From Sphingomonas sp. PAMC 26621 (GTDB lineage Bacteria > Pseudomonadota > Alphaproteobacteria > Sphingomonadales > Sphingomonadaceae), in NCBI RefSeq assembly GCF_000251145.1, contig NZ_AIDW01000006.1, positions 62,001 to 126,000 on the forward strand: a DNA stretch of 64,000 nt, given 5' to 3'. The position numbers were made by a program, and so were the translations under genes. Shown one piece after another: positions 37,214-47,710 of the stretch (position 1 is its first letter; every line of letters starts with the position of its first letter). The notes below the pieces were generated by a model. The model worked only from the letters and a program-made list of their open reading frames with translations, did not search any database and had not been told where the DNA came from.

Positions 37214-38485
37214 TTAACCCTTGTTGTCCGCGCGCGCGATTTCGCGCCAGCCGATGTCGCGGCGACAGAAACCGGTCGGGAAGTCGACCGCATCGACCCC
37301 GCGATACGCCGCGTCACGCGCCGCGCCGATCGTGTCGCCCAGCGCGGTTACCGCGAGCACGCGCCCGCCCGAGGCGACGATGCCCCCGTCAGCCTGTCGA
37401 GTCCCCGCCTGGAAGACGCGCGCGCCGGTCGCTTCGGCGTCGGCGATGCCGTGGATCGCGCCGCCTGCCTCGGGCGTGCCGGGATAGCCGTTCGCGGCGA
37501 GCACCACCGTCAGCGCCACCGCGTCGCGCCACTGCGCCACGCCGTGGTCGGCCAGCGTGCCCTGCGCGACCGCAAGCAGGATCGGCACCAGATCGGACTC
37601 GAGCCGCGCCATCAGCACCTGGCATTCGGGGTCGCCGAAGCGCGCGTTATATTCGATCAGCTTGGGGCCGTCCGCGGTGAGCATCAGCCCGGCGTAGAGC
37701 ACTCCCGAGAACGGGGTCCCCGCGGCCGCCATCGCCGCGACCGTCGGCCGCACGATCTCGTCGAGTGCGCGCGCCTCCAGCTCGGGGGTCAGCACGCGCG
37801 CGGGGCTATAGGCGCCCATCCCGCCGGTGTTGGGGCCGCTGTCGCCCTCGCCGACGCGCTTATGGTCCTGCGCGGAGCCGAACGGGAGGATCGCGGTGCC
37901 GTCCGTCAGCACGAACAGGCTGGCTTCCTCGCCGTCGAGGAATTCCTCGATCACCGCTTCGCCACCGGCTTCGGCGAACAGATCGCCCAGCGCCGCCTCG
38001 GCCTCGCCAAGCGTCGCCGCGACCGTCACGCCCTTGCCCGCCGCAAGCCCGTCCGCCTTGACCACCACCGGCAGCAGGAAGCCGCCGAGCGACGCGAGGC
38101 CTTCGTCGAGCGTCTTGACGTGGACGTAGCGCGCGGTCGGGATATGCGCGGCGTCGCACACCGCCTTGGTGAACGCCTTCGAACCCTCGAGCTGCGCCGC
38201 CGCCGCGTTCGGCCCGAATACCGCGAGCCCCGCCGCGCGGAGCGAATCGCCGAGACCGTCGACCAGCGGCGCTTCCGGGCCGATCACGACGAGGCCGACC
38301 GCGTTCGTCGCGCAAAAGGCGACGGTCGCCGCATGATCGCGCACGTCGAGCCCGACGAGGGTCGCATGTTCCGCAATCCCCGGGTTGCCCGGCGCGGCAA
38401 AGAGCGTATCGCACAGCGGCGACATCGCGAGCTTCCAGGCCAGCGCGTGTTCGCGACCACCCGATCCGATCAGTAGGATATTCAT
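37214..38485 (-). CDS. purD: Phosphoribosylamine-glycine ligase
   Basis: Second step of purine synthesis: joins glycine to phosphoribosylamine with ATP. The product is 423 residues and begins [23 protein letters not shown]-grasp motifs include [47 protein letters not shown] and [18 protein letters not shown] lies just upstream of the ATG. The ATG overlaps the xseA ATG on the other strand within CATG (38483-38486). Confidence 0.97.
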   Translation of the reverse strand: MNILLIGSGGREHALAWKLAMSPLCDTLFAAPGNPGIAEHATLVGLDVRDHAATVAFCATNAVGLVVIGPEAPLVDGLGDSLRAAGLAVFGPNAAAAQLEGSKAFTKAVCDAAHIPTARYVHVKTLDEGLASLGGFLLPVVVKADGLAAGKGVTVAATLGEAEAALGDLFAEAGGEAVIEEFLDGEEASLFVLTDGTAILPFGSAQDHKRVGEGDSGPNTGGMGAYSPARVLTPELEARALDEIVRPTVAAMAAAGTPFSGVLYAGLMLTADGPKLIEYNARFGDPECQVLMARLESDLVPILLAVAQGTLADHGVAQWRDAVALTVVLAANGYPGTPEAGGAIHGIADAEATGARVFQAGTRQADGGIVASGGRVLAVTALGDTIGAARDAAYRGVDAVDFPTGFCRRDIGWREIARADNKG

Positions 38486-39878
38486 GTCGGACCCTCTTTT
38501 TGACGCCGCGGCCCGCCTCCTAGCGGGGGACGGTCCCGCCGACAACGCCACGCCGACCGCCACAGCATCGGGCAATTCGGTGATGAGCGTCGGCGAGTTC
38601 GCAGGCAAGCTCAAGCGCGCGGTCGAAAGCGAGTTCGGCAGCGTCCGGCTGCGCGGCGAAATCTCGGGGTACAAGCGCGTCGCGTCGGGGCATGCGTATC
38701 TGAGCCTCAAGGACGACAGCGCGGTGCTCGACGGCGTGATCTGGAAGGGGCAGGTCGCCGCCCTGGGCTTCCAGCCGCAGGACGGCGCGGAAGTGATCGT
38801 CTCCGGGCGGATCACCACCTATCCGGGCCGGTCCAAATACCAGATCATCATCGACCGGATGGAATTGGCAGGCGAGGGCGCGCTGATGGCGCTGCTCGAG
38901 AAATTGAAGGCGAAGCTTGCCGCCGAGGGGCTGTTCTCGGCCGATCGGAAGCGTCCGCTCCCGTTCATGCCGCGGACGATCGGCGTGGTCACTTCACCGA
39001 CTGGCGCGGTGATCCGCGACATCCTCCACCGGCTCGAGGATCGTTGTCCGACGCATGTGCTGGTGTGGCCGGTCAAGGTACAGGGCGCAGGGGCGGCGGA
39101 GGAAGTCGCCGCCGCGATCCGCGGGTTCGACGCGATGCCGCCCGAGACGCGGCCCGATCTCGTCATCGTCGCGCGCGGTGGCGGGTCGATCGAGGATCTG
39201 TGGGCGTTCAACGAGGAAGTCGTCGTCCGTGCACTCGCGGCGTGCACGATTCCGACGATCTCGGCGGTCGGGCACGAGACCGACACCACGCTCGCCGATT
39301 TCGCTGCGGACCGGCGCGCGCCCACGCCGACCGCCGCCGCCGAGATCGCGGTGCCGGTGCTCGCGGACCTGCGGCTGACGATCGCGGGGTACGGCCAGCG
39401 CACCGAGAAATGCGCGCGGCGCTATCACGAACGCGGGCGCGAGCGGCTGACCGCCCTGGTCCGTGTGCTCCCGCGCCGCGACGCGTTGCTCGGGCCGCAG
39501 CGCCAGCGCGCGGACGACATCGGCGCGCGGCTCGACCGCGGGCTCGAACGCCGCGTGACGCTCGCGCGCGGGCAGCTCGATCGCTCGGCGGGCGCGCTCC
39601 GCCTCGCGACGCTCGAACGCCAGCTCGAACGCGCGCGCGATCGCACCGCGGCGGCGTGGCGGCTGGTGCAATCGCTCGGGCCGAACAGCATTCTCGATCG
39701 CGGCTATGCATTCGTTTCGGCGCGGGTCGGGGGTGCGGTCGTCGGCTCGGCGGCGGCGGCACGCGCGGCGGGGGGCGTGACGCTCCATTTCCGCGACGGC
39801 GAGGTCGATGCCAAGGTTGAGCGTGGCGGGGGCAAGGGGTATGCTGGTCCATCCGGCGACCAGCCGACCCTGCTGTAA
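38484..39878 (+). CDS. xseA: Exodeoxyribonuclease VII large subunit
   Basis: Large subunit of ExoVII, a single-strand DNA exonuclease. The product is 464 residues. The N-terminal OB-fold domain ([20 protein letters not shown]) is followed by the catalytic domain with [34 protein letters not shown] and [20 protein letters not shown], then a coiled-coil arm rich in Arg and Leu. An N-terminal extension of about 33 residues precedes the OB fold; the ATG at 38583 would remove it. It shares its start with purD in head-to-head orientation. Confidence 0.95.
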   Translation: MSDPLFDAAARLLAGDGPADNATPTATASGNSVMSVGEFAGKLKRAVESEFGSVRLRGEISGYKRVASGHAYLSLKDDSAVLDGVIWKGQVAALGFQPQDGAEVIVSGRITTYPGRSKYQIIIDRMELAGEGALMALLEKLKAKLAAEGLFSADRKRPLPFMPRTIGVVTSPTGAVIRDILHRLEDRCPTHVLVWPVKVQGAGAAEEVAAAIRGFDAMPPETRPDLVIVARGGGSIEDLWAFNEEVVVRALAACTIPTISAVGHETDTTLADFAADRRAPTPTAAAEIAVPVLADLRLTIAGYGQRTEKCARRYHERGRERLTALVRVLPRRDALLGPQRQRADDIGARLDRGLERRVTLARGQLDRSAGALRLATLERQLERARDRTAAAWRLVQSLGPNSILDRGYAFVSARVGGAVVGSAAAARAAGGVTLHFRDGEVDAKVERGGGKGYAGPSGDQPTLL

Positions 39879-39901
39879 TTCTCGTTCGAAAGCCCCAGCC
39901 G

Positions 39902-40111
39902 ATGCTCATGTCCAACACCGATCGCGCGGCGCGGCTGCACTTCATGGCGAACGGCTTTCGCGTGCTGAACCCGGGCGATCATGTCGTCTGTGCGGTCTCG
40001 GGCGCGCGGATCGCGCTCGACGACCTGCGCTACTGGAGCGTCGCGCGGCAGGAAGCCTATGCCACCGCGGCGCTCGCGACCCAGGCGATGGGCGGCGAAA
40101 CTGCCGCATAG
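39902..40111 (+). CDS. DUF2093 domain-containing protein
   Basis: A 69-residue protein with the DUF2093 pattern (FMANGFRVLNPGDHVVCAVS, then IALDDLRYWSVARQEAYAT). The function is unknown. It regularly follows xseA in alphaproteobacteria, which supports the call. An ATG six bases later (39908) is an alternative start. Confidence 0.85.
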   Translation: MLMSNTDRAARLHFMANGFRVLNPGDHVVCAVSGARIALDDLRYWSVARQEAYATAALATQAMGGETAA

Positions 40112-41021
40112 GCCCGCGCGGGTCGGCCATGTTCTGGCCGGTCTGGTCGTGATCGGACTCGGCGGTTGCGCCACCGTTCCGGCCACACCGCAGCGATTGA
40201 ATGCTGCTCCGATCTCCGCCCCGTCTGAAGCGCCGCCGCGTCCCGCCGGACGGACACAGTTCAGCTATTCGGGGAGCATGACGCAAGGCGGGCTGGTGAT
40301 CGGCATCGCGCCCGCCCATACCCGCGGCCTCCTGTTCGACACCGCGATCGTCCCCGTCGCCGCCGACGGCCGCTTCCTCATCGCGTTCGACCGGGACGCG
40401 CCTCCGGTCGCAATCCTCGCCGCGACGCTCGACGACGGGCGGGTGATCCGCGACACGCTGACGGTTTCGCCCCGCGCGTGGGACATCTCGCGGCTGACGA
40501 CGCTCCCCAAGATCCCGCTGCCGCAACCCGAATTCGACCGCCTCCGCCCCGCCGAACTCGCGCAGATCGCTGCCGCGCGGCGGATCGTGACCGATGCGCA
40601 AGGCTGGCGGCAGGCGTTCGTCTGGCCGACCACGGGGCGCATCTCGACGCTGTTCGGATCGCAGCGCATCTATCGCAACGGCGAGGCGGGTTCGTATCAC
40701 TCGGGCCTCGACGTCGCCAAACCGACCGGCTCGGAAATCGTGGCACCGGCCGATGGCGTGGTGATCCTGGCAGCGGACCATCCCTTCACGCTCGAGGGGA
40801 ATCTGCTGATGATCGACCATGGCAACGGGCTCAACAGCGCCTTCCTCCACCTGTCCGAAATCGGCGTGCGCGTGGGCGATCACGTCCGGCGCGGGCAGCG
40901 AGTCGCATTGTCCGGCGCAACGGGACGCGCGACCGGTCCGCACCTCCACTGGAGCCTGCGCTGGCGCGAGGCAAAGATCGACCCGTTACTCGTTACGGGG
41001 CCGATGCGTAACGTTATGTGA
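40059..41021 (+). CDS. M23-family metallopeptidase (LytM-like), probable lipoprotein
   Basis: Cell-wall endopeptidase-like protein, about 320 residues. The C-terminal M23 domain has SYHSGLDVAKPTGSEIVAP (His and Asp zinc ligands), LLMIDHGNGLNS and GPHLHWSL. The N-terminal leader ends in the lipobox GLGGCA. The ATG at 40059 is preceded by AGGAAG, but it overlaps the DUF2093 gene by 53 bases. The only later start codon that would keep the leader is a CTG at about 40098. It would cleave peptidoglycan cross-links in the periplasm. Confidence 0.85.
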   Translation: MPPRRSRPRRWAAKLPHRPARVGHVLAGLVVIGLGGCATVPATPQRLNAAPISAPSEAPPRPAGRTQFSYSGSMTQGGLVIGIAPAHTRGLLFDTAIVPVAADGRFLIAFDRDAPPVAILAATLDDGRVIRDTLTVSPRAWDISRLTTLPKIPLPQPEFDRLRPAELAQIAAARRIVTDAQGWRQAFVWPTTGRISTLFGSQRIYRNGEAGSYHSGLDVAKPTGSEIVAPADGVVILAADHPFTLEGNLLMIDHGNGLNSAFLHLSEIGVRVGDHVRRGQRVALSGATGRATGPHLHWSLRWREAKIDPLLVTGPMRNVM

Positions 41022-41292
41022 TCGCTACCTTTGCCGCGACGCAACATTAAATGGCGCGAATCTCGGGATTTGAACCAAAATAAGCCTTAGGCCCTTTTCG
41101 GCCATTATGTGACCAAAATGCTACACAGCCGCCGTAAAGTTGGCACAGTCTGAGAAGGCTGCTTTACAGCGCTGCAAACTCCGTCAAATTTTCCCCATGA
41201 GCGTCCTAGGATCCAATGATCCGCGGACGCTTGGCCATGCCCTACAAACACGCAGATCGTGACGTGTCGGGGAAGCAAAAGGGGCTGTGTTG

Positions 41293-44200
41293 ATGTTAAA
41301 TTCTGCATATCGTAAATCGTTTCTACTCGCGGCGACGGCATCGCTCGCCGTTGTCGTTTCCACCGGCAGCGCGCACGCGCAGGACGGCGTAGCAACGCCG
41401 CAAACCGACACGGCGCAAGGGACGACCACCACGTCGCCCACGACCGCCCCCACCCCGCAGGAAGAAGCCGGCGCGGACATCGTCGTTACCGGGTCGATCA
41501 TCCGCGGCACGCTGACGCCGTCGCCCGTCACCACGCTGACCCAGCAAAACCTCGACCGCCGCGGCATCAACACCGTGCAGGACGCGCTCCAGCAGCTATC
41601 GTCGAACAACGGTGCGGCGCTGACCAACTCGTTCAGCGCGAACGGCGCGTTCGCTGGCGGTGCTTCGTCGGTGTCGCTGCGCGGTCTCTCGACCAGCTCG
41701 ACGCTCGTCCTGTTCGACGGCCTGCGCGCGGCCTATTATCCGCTCGCGGATGACGGTCAGCGCAACTTCGTCGATCTCAACACCATCCCCGACGATATCG
41801 TCGAGCGGATCGACGTGCTGCGCGACGGCGCATCGTCGAGCTATGGTGCCGACGCGATCGCGGGCGTGGTCAACGTCATCACCAAGAAGCAGTTCAAGGG
41901 TCTCGCGGGTCGCGTCGAAGCCGGCATCGCCGAAAAGGGCTTCGCCGCCAACCAGCGCGTCACGCTGACCGCGGGTGTCGGCGATCTCGCCGAAAAGGGC
42001 TTCAACGCCTATATCAGCGGCTTCTACTACAACCAGGACATGGTGAGGAACTCGGATCTTCGCGCCCCCTATAACAGCGACGACCAGCGTCCGATCGGCG
42101 GCCCCAACGGCGTCACCAACGGTCTCGATGCCTCGGGCAACCTCAACGGCTTCTCGCCGGGGGCAACCGACTTCTTCGTCCGGCCCTATTCCAACGTCGG
42201 CTATAGCAACGGCGTCCAGAATGGCGGCGTTGCGCAGGGTCGCTACCAGAAGCTGAGCAACACAAGCTGCATCAGCGGCCAGTCGATCACCTTGAGCGCG
42301 GCGCAACTTGCGCAGGCCGCCAACGCAAACGCGCCGGCCGGAACGATCTGTCAGGAAGACAATACCGCGCAATATGGCGTGGTGGCGCCTAAGATCGAGC
42401 GCTTCGGCGGTTCGGCGCGCTTCACCGCGACGGTCGGTTCGTCGAGCGAAGCGTATCTCGCGGTGAACTTCCAGCAGAGCACGTCGAGCTACACCGGCCT
42501 ACCCGCAACGATCCGCGGCAACGCGCCGACCGGGATCGACTTGCCGCGCTTCTCGACCTCGACCGCCTTCGGTGCGGGCCTTGCCCCGGGCTCGGGCATC
42601 CTCGCGCTCCCGGTCTATATCTGCGCCCGCACCACGGTCGGGGATTGCACCGCGGCCAACGGCACGCTCAACCCGAACAACCCGTTCGCCGCACAGGGCC
42701 AGATCGCGCGGCTCGTCGGGCGCATCCCGACCCCGACGTTCAACCAGACGCGGAGCCGCGTGTATCGCGGTGCGCTGGGGATCAGCGGGACCTTCGGGAA
42801 GGACTGGGACTATCGCGTCGAAGGCACCGCGATGCACACCGATCTGGAAGTGACCCAGAAGGGCTATGTCTACATCCAGAACCTGCTCAACGTGATCAAG
42901 GACGGATCGTACAACTTCCTCAACCCAGGTGCGACCTCGCAGGCGACGCTCGACTATCTGACCCCGACCAACGTCAACACCAATACCTCGGACCTGTACC
43001 AGGCGCAGGCCACCATCGGGAAGGCGCTGTTCGATTTGCCGGGCGGTCCGCTTCGCGTCGCGGCAGGCGGCTCGGTCTATTACGAAGCGGTCAACTCGCC
43101 GAGCGGCAACGCGGACTACACCGGCGCGACGCAGCGCTACTTCACGCTCAACGCGTTCGGCACGGTCGGCCACCGTACGGTCGCCTCGGCCTTCGGTGAA
43201 ATCAAGGCGCCGATCTTCGACCAGCTCGAGATCGACGGTTCGGGTCGCTACGATCACTATTCGAGCGGTCAGTCCAACTTCTCGCCGAAGGTCGGCGTGA
43301 TCGTGCGTCCGGTCCGGCAGGTCACGCTGCGCGGCACCTATTCGCGCGGGTTCCGGATCCCGAGCTTCGCCGAGGCCAATGCGCTTCCAACGACGGGCTA
43401 TGTGTCGCAGTCGGTCGCCAACATCCCGGCGAACTTCCTGTCACAATATGGCGCGAACTGCACCCCGACCAACCCAACCGGCTGCCCGACCTACATCACC
43501 GCCTATTCGATCGGTCTGACGACGCTCGCGTCGCCCAACCTGCAGCCCGAGAAGTCGCGCAGCTTCACCGCGGGGATCAAGTTCGACCCGATCCGCAACG
43601 TGACCTTCACGGTGGATTACTACAATATCCGCAAGACCGGGGCGATCACCCCGCCGTCGTCGGGGGCGGCCATCGCGGCCTATTATGCCAACCAGGCGAT
43701 CCCGGCCGGTTTCAACGTGATTGCGGATGCGGTGGACACGAACAACCCGACCGCACGGCCGCGCATCGCGTTCGTCGAATCGCAGCTGATCAATGCCAAC
43801 ACGCTCAAGTCCGAGGGTATCGATTTCGGGGCGAACATCTTCCACGATTTCGGTGCATTCAAGTTCACTTCGAACCTCGACGCGAGCTGGCTGATCGAAC
43901 TCAGCACGACCTTCGCGGACGGAACGCGGGAGACGTATGTCGACACGCTCGGCAACTTCAACCTGACCGCCGGTTCGGGAACGTTCCGCTGGAAGGGGAA
44001 CTGGCAGAACACGATCGAGACCGGCCCGCTCGCGGTCACCGGCACGGTCAACTACACCTCGGGCTACGATCTGTCGGCGATGGATCAGGGCAATGCATAC
44101 GAAGATCACGGGCTTGCACCGGGCTATACGGGCAACCGCGTGAAGAGCTACGTGACGTTCGATCTCAACGTCAGCGCGAAGGTCAACAACGCCTTCACGC

Positions 44201-44343
44201 TGTATGCCAACGTCCTCAACCTGATCGACCGGCTGCCTCCGATCGACCCGGTCACCTACGGCGCGTATCTCTACAACCCGGTCCAGGCCGGCAACAACAT
44301 CTACGGCCGCCAGTTCCGCGCGGGCGCGAAGTTCAACTTCTAA
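41293..44343 (+). CDS. TonB-dependent outer-membrane receptor (first)
   Basis: A 1016-residue beta-barrel receptor for energy-driven uptake. Signal peptide about 1-29 (SLAVVVSTGSAHAQ), a Thr/Pro-rich spacer, a TonB-box-like DIVVTGS, then the plug domain (SSVSLRGLSTSSTLVLFDGL, VERIDVLRDGASSSYGADAI) and a 22-strand-type barrel ending in Phe (GAKFNF). AAAAGGGG precedes the ATG. It is less like the two later receptors, which share the NPNLTS region. Substrate unknown; the size suggests oligosaccharides or peptides rather than siderophores. Terminator follows at 44376. Confidence 0.93.
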   Translation: MLNSAYRKSFLLAATASLAVVVSTGSAHAQDGVATPQTDTAQGTTTTSPTTAPTPQEEAGADIVVTGSIIRGTLTPSPVTTLTQQNLDRRGINTVQDALQQLSSNNGAALTNSFSANGAFAGGASSVSLRGLSTSSTLVLFDGLRAAYYPLADDGQRNFVDLNTIPDDIVERIDVLRDGASSSYGADAIAGVVNVITKKQFKGLAGRVEAGIAEKGFAANQRVTLTAGVGDLAEKGFNAYISGFYYNQDMVRNSDLRAPYNSDDQRPIGGPNGVTNGLDASGNLNGFSPGATDFFVRPYSNVGYSNGVQNGGVAQGRYQKLSNTSCISGQSITLSAAQLAQAANANAPAGTICQEDNTAQYGVVAPKIERFGGSARFTATVGSSSEAYLAVNFQQSTSSYTGLPATIRGNAPTGIDLPRFSTSTAFGAGLAPGSGILALPVYICARTTVGDCTAANGTLNPNNPFAAQGQIARLVGRIPTPTFNQTRSRVYRGALGISGTFGKDWDYRVEGTAMHTDLEVTQKGYVYIQNLLNVIKDGSYNFLNPGATSQATLDYLTPTNVNTNTSDLYQAQATIGKALFDLPGGPLRVAAGGSVYYEAVNSPSGNADYTGATQRYFTLNAFGTVGHRTVASAFGEIKAPIFDQLEIDGSGRYDHYSSGQSNFSPKVGVIVRPVRQVTLRGTYSRGFRIPSFAEANALPTTGYVSQSVANIPANFLSQYGANCTPTNPTGCPTYITAYSIGLTTLASPNLQPEKSRSFTAGIKFDPIRNVTFTVDYYNIRKTGAITPPSSGAAIAAYYANQAIPAGFNVIADAVDTNNPTARPRIAFVESQLINANTLKSEGIDFGANIFHDFGAFKFTSNLDASWLIELSTTFADGTRETYVDTLGNFNLTAGSGTFRWKGNWQNTIETGPLAVTGTVNYTSGYDLSAMDQGNAYEDHGLAPGYTGNRVKSYVTFDLNVSAKVNNAFTLYANVLNLIDRLPPIDPVTYGAYLYNPVQAGNNIYGRQFRAGAKFNF

Positions 44344-44375
44344 CGGCAATCCGCGATCAGCGGAGGTCCTATCGG

Positions 44376-44408
44376 CGAGGCGGAAAGCAATTTCCGCCTC
44401 GTTTTTTT
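44376..44408 (+). terminator. Rho-independent terminator of the first receptor gene
   Basis: CGAGGCGGAAA, loop GCAA, TTTCCGCCTCG, then seven T. Perfect 11 bp stem. Confidence 0.95.
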
Positions 44409-44490
44409 ATGGCGTGCGCGCAGCGCGCACGGCGTGCCGGCGCCGGATCGCCCGGTCGTTCGATCCTTGGTCTTCCGACATTTCGGCACC

Positions 44491-44503
44491 GCAACATTGT
44501 TGC
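44491..44503. promoter_or_regulatory. Palindrome upstream of the second receptor gene
   Basis: GCAACA-T-TGTTGC, a perfect 6 bp inverted repeat about 180 bases before the start at 44681. It could be a repressor or activator site. The rest of the 337-base gap holds the terminator of the previous gene and presumably the promoter; no gene is seen. Confidence 0.3.
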
Positions 44504-44680
44504 ATTTTTGATACGGTGCAGCAAAAACCGTGAATGGGTCCGTCATGGCCACTTTACAGCGGAACTTCTGAATAGCATCAATCCCCCGGGCATATTTGAA
44601 AGTATCTGACATCGTCATCCTTTCGGATGATGTAATGTTTTCATGAGCTTTGTGGGCAATTGCAAAAGGGGGTTTTTTTG

Positions 44681-47641
44681 ATGCGAACGACGACGCTTAT
44701 TCGCAAGCTGGGGCTTGGTTCGGCTCTTTCGGTTCTTGCCGTGGCAACCTTTGTCTCTCCCGCATCTGCGCAAACCAGTCCGGTCGAGCCTGGCGTCACT
44801 GATTCCGCCGCGCAGGATCCGGCGGCTTCCGGGAGCGACATCGTCGTCACCGGCACGCTGATCCGCAATCCCAACCTCACTTCGTCGACCCCGGTCACCG
44901 TCATCAGCGACGCGGAAATCACCAAGCGCGCGCCGAACACGGTCGAGGAACTGGTCCGCGCGTTGCCGGGTGTGTCGCCGGGCATCGGCAGCCAGGTCAA
45001 CAACGGCTCGAACGGCACCAACTCGGTCGATCTTCGTGGCCTGGGCGTTCAGCGCAACCTGGTGTTGCTGGATGGCAACCGCATCGTTCCGTCGCTTGCA
45101 AACGGCGCGACCGACCTCAACGTCATTCCGCTCGCGCTCGTCTCGCGGGTCGACCTGCTGACCGGCGGTGCGTCGACCACCTACGGCGCGGACGCGGTTT
45201 CGGGTGTGCTGAACTTCATCACCCGGCGCGACTTCACCGGGCTCGACGTGCGCGTCCAGAACAAGATCCTGGAAACGGGCGATGCCCGGTCGTTCCGCGG
45301 CGACTTGACGGTCGGCGCCAACTTCGCCGGCGACCGCGGCAACGCCGTGCTGAGCTTTGGCTATACGACCGTGGACCCCGTCTATCAGACGCAGGGCTAT
45401 TCCAATTTCGGTGTCGACAGCGTGTCGGGTGTCGCCTCCGGAGCCTCGGGGACCGCGGTTCCGACGCGCATCGTCCTGCCGCGGCCTGCCGGGACGCTGC
45501 AGGTTTCGCCGGACGGTGCCTCGCTCGTACCGACCTACCAGCGCTTCAACTTCAACCCGTACAACATCTTCCAGACCCCGCTGGTCCGCAAGAGCGTCTA
45601 TGCGGCAACCCATTACGACGTTGCCGACGGGGTCGAGTTCTACGCACGCGGGATGTTCTCGCAGAACACGATCAATTCGATCATCGCGCCATCCGGCGTC
45701 TTCGGGAACGCGCTGACGATCCCGGGACAAAACCCGTATCTGACCGCAGGGATCCGCAACCAGATCTGCGATGCCAACCGCATCGCGCGCGGGCCGACGT
45801 GCGACAACAATGCCGCATTGCCGTTGAGCGGCGTCTATCGCCGCCTCGTCGAGCTCGGGCCGCGCGTCAGCAACTATGAGAACAACGTCTATGACGCTCG
45901 GGTCGGCCTGAAGATCGAAGTCGGCAAGATCGGTACGCTCGATCTCGCCGGCTCCTACGGCCGCAGCGAGCAGACGCAGACGCAATCCGGCTACACGATC
46001 CTGCCGCGCATCCAGCAGGCGTTGAACGCCACCAACGCCACGACCTGCCTGGATACGAGCGGCAATTGCGTCCCGCTCAACCTCTTCGGCCAGTCGGGCA
46101 GCATCTCGCAGGCGCAGGTCGATTTCATCAAGGGCCAGAGCACGATCCGGATCAATACCGAACTGTCGCAGGTCCACGCGCTGCTGAGCGGTGAACTGCT
46201 GACGCTCGGCACGTCGTCGCAGGCGATCAGCTATGCGGTCGGCGGCGAATATCGGAAGTACACCTATGAGCGTATCCCGGATGCGTTCGCGCAGGATCCG
46301 TCGGCGCTCGGCGGCGCCGGTGGCGCTGTCCTCCCGTTCACCGGCGGGTATGACGTCAAGGAAGCCTTTGGCGAAGTCATCGCACCGCTGGTGACCGACA
46401 AGCCGTTCTTCAACGAACTGACGCTCGAGGCGGGCATCCGCTATTCGTCGTACAACGTGCAGGCGCCGAACAGCCCGCATTTCAACACGACGACCTATAA
46501 GGGCGGCGCCACGTGGGAGCCGGTCAAGGGCGTTCGTCTGCGCGGCAACTACCAGCGCGCCGTGCGCGCACCGAACATCAACGATCTCTTCTCGCCGACC
46601 GTGACGGCGCTGACGAACCTGACGACCGATCCGTGTCAGGACGCAGCCCCTTCGGCCAATGCGAACCTGCGCGCGGTGTGTATCGCCCAGGGGGCAACCG
46701 CCGGGCAAATCGGTGCCATCCCCGGTCCGAACGCCGGTCAGATCAACGCGACCTTCGTGACGAACACGCAGATCCGTCCTGAAAAAGCCGACACGTTCAC
46801 CGTCGGCGCGGTGTTTACCCCCCGCGACGTCGTTCCGAACCTGACGTTCTCGGTCGATTACTTCAACATCAAGGTCAACAACGCGATCACCTTCGCCACG
46901 CCGGGTGATGCGATCTCCGCCTGCTTCGGGAACATCACGGCGGCGTCTGCCACGAATTCGGCCTGCACCGTCATCCGTCGCAACCCCGCCAACGGCGGCC
47001 TGAGCGGACCGTCTTCGTCGACGTTCGGCCTGCTCTTGCCCGAGACCAACCTTGGTCGACTGGCGACCGACGGGATCGATATCGGTGCCGCGTACAGTCG
47101 CAAGTTCGGCCAGTTCGGCCTCGACTTGAGCTTCAACGGCACCTGGACCAACCATCTCCGCTTCCAGTCCGCCCCGACGTCGCTCAACCGCGATTGCGTC
47201 GGCTATTACAGCGTCAACTGCGGGCCGAGCCTTGGCCAGATCCAGCCGAAGTACAGCTGGCAGCAGCGGACCGGCCTGTCCTACGGCCCCGTCAATGCAT
47301 CGGTGCTGTGGCGGCATATCGACAAGGTGACCTACGAGCCGGGTCTTGGAACCCTGTTCAGCGGCACGATCACGAACGCGGCGGGCGTTTCGTCGGAACT
47401 CGCCGGGAAGTCGTACAACTTCAATCGTATCCCGGCGTATAACTACTTCGATCTGACCTTCCAGTTCGACGTCACCAAGCAGTTCAACCTCACCCTCGGT
47501 GTGCAGAACCTGTTCAACAAGCAGCCGCCGATCGTCGGTGGTCAAGCCGGCTCGACCACTGCCAACAGCGGCAACACCTTCCCGTCGACGTACGATCCGC
47601 TTGGTCGTTCGTTCAATGCGGCGCTTCGTGTGAAGTTCTGA
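44681..47641 (+). CDS. TonB-dependent outer-membrane receptor (second)
   Basis: A 986-residue receptor. Signal peptide about 1-31 (LAVATFVSPASAQ), DIVVTGTLIRNPNLTSSTP (TonB-box region), plug with NSVDLRGLGVQRNLVLLDGN and VSRVDLLTGGASTTYGADAV, then the barrel ending RVKF. The plug region is clearly similar to the third receptor (NPNLTS, NGSNGT, VDLLTGGA), suggesting a duplication. The ribosome-binding site AAAAGGGGG is separated from the ATG by TTTTTTTG. Its role is inferred to be uptake of the same class of ligand as the third receptor. Confidence 0.93.
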   Translation: MRTTTLIRKLGLGSALSVLAVATFVSPASAQTSPVEPGVTDSAAQDPAASGSDIVVTGTLIRNPNLTSSTPVTVISDAEITKRAPNTVEELVRALPGVSPGIGSQVNNGSNGTNSVDLRGLGVQRNLVLLDGNRIVPSLANGATDLNVIPLALVSRVDLLTGGASTTYGADAVSGVLNFITRRDFTGLDVRVQNKILETGDARSFRGDLTVGANFAGDRGNAVLSFGYTTVDPVYQTQGYSNFGVDSVSGVASGASGTAVPTRIVLPRPAGTLQVSPDGASLVPTYQRFNFNPYNIFQTPLVRKSVYAATHYDVADGVEFYARGMFSQNTINSIIAPSGVFGNALTIPGQNPYLTAGIRNQICDANRIARGPTCDNNAALPLSGVYRRLVELGPRVSNYENNVYDARVGLKIEVGKIGTLDLAGSYGRSEQTQTQSGYTILPRIQQALNATNATTCLDTSGNCVPLNLFGQSGSISQAQVDFIKGQSTIRINTELSQVHALLSGELLTLGTSSQAISYAVGGEYRKYTYERIPDAFAQDPSALGGAGGAVLPFTGGYDVKEAFGEVIAPLVTDKPFFNELTLEAGIRYSSYNVQAPNSPHFNTTTYKGGATWEPVKGVRLRGNYQRAVRAPNINDLFSPTVTALTNLTTDPCQDAAPSANANLRAVCIAQGATAGQIGAIPGPNAGQINATFVTNTQIRPEKADTFTVGAVFTPRDVVPNLTFSVDYFNIKVNNAITFATPGDAISACFGNITAASATNSACTVIRRNPANGGLSGPSSSTFGLLLPETNLGRLATDGIDIGAAYSRKFGQFGLDLSFNGTWTNHLRFQSAPTSLNRDCVGYYSVNCGPSLGQIQPKYSWQQRTGLSYGPVNASVLWRHIDKVTYEPGLGTLFSGTITNAAGVSSELAGKSYNFNRIPAYNYFDLTFQFDVTKQFNLTLGVQNLFNKQPPIVGGQAGSTTANSGNTFPSTYDPLGRSFNAALRVKF

Positions 47642-47665
47642 TCCGGGTATCTGACCGGATCTACG

Positions 47666-47695
47666 GGAGGCGGCCTTCGGGTCGCCTCCTTTTTT
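47666..47695 (+). terminator. Rho-independent terminator of the second receptor gene
   Basis: GGAGGCGGCC, loop TTCG, GGTCGCCTCC (one wobble pair), then six T. The very stable C(UUCG)G tetraloop is notable. Confidence 0.95.
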
Positions 47696-47710
47696 ATGAC
47701 GGGCAGACCG

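Noticed and set aside
44615..47545. 976-residue minus-strand open frame over the second receptor gene
   Set aside because: Antisense of an obvious TonB receptor with signal peptide and terminator. The translation is Arg/Asp/Val-rich without domains.
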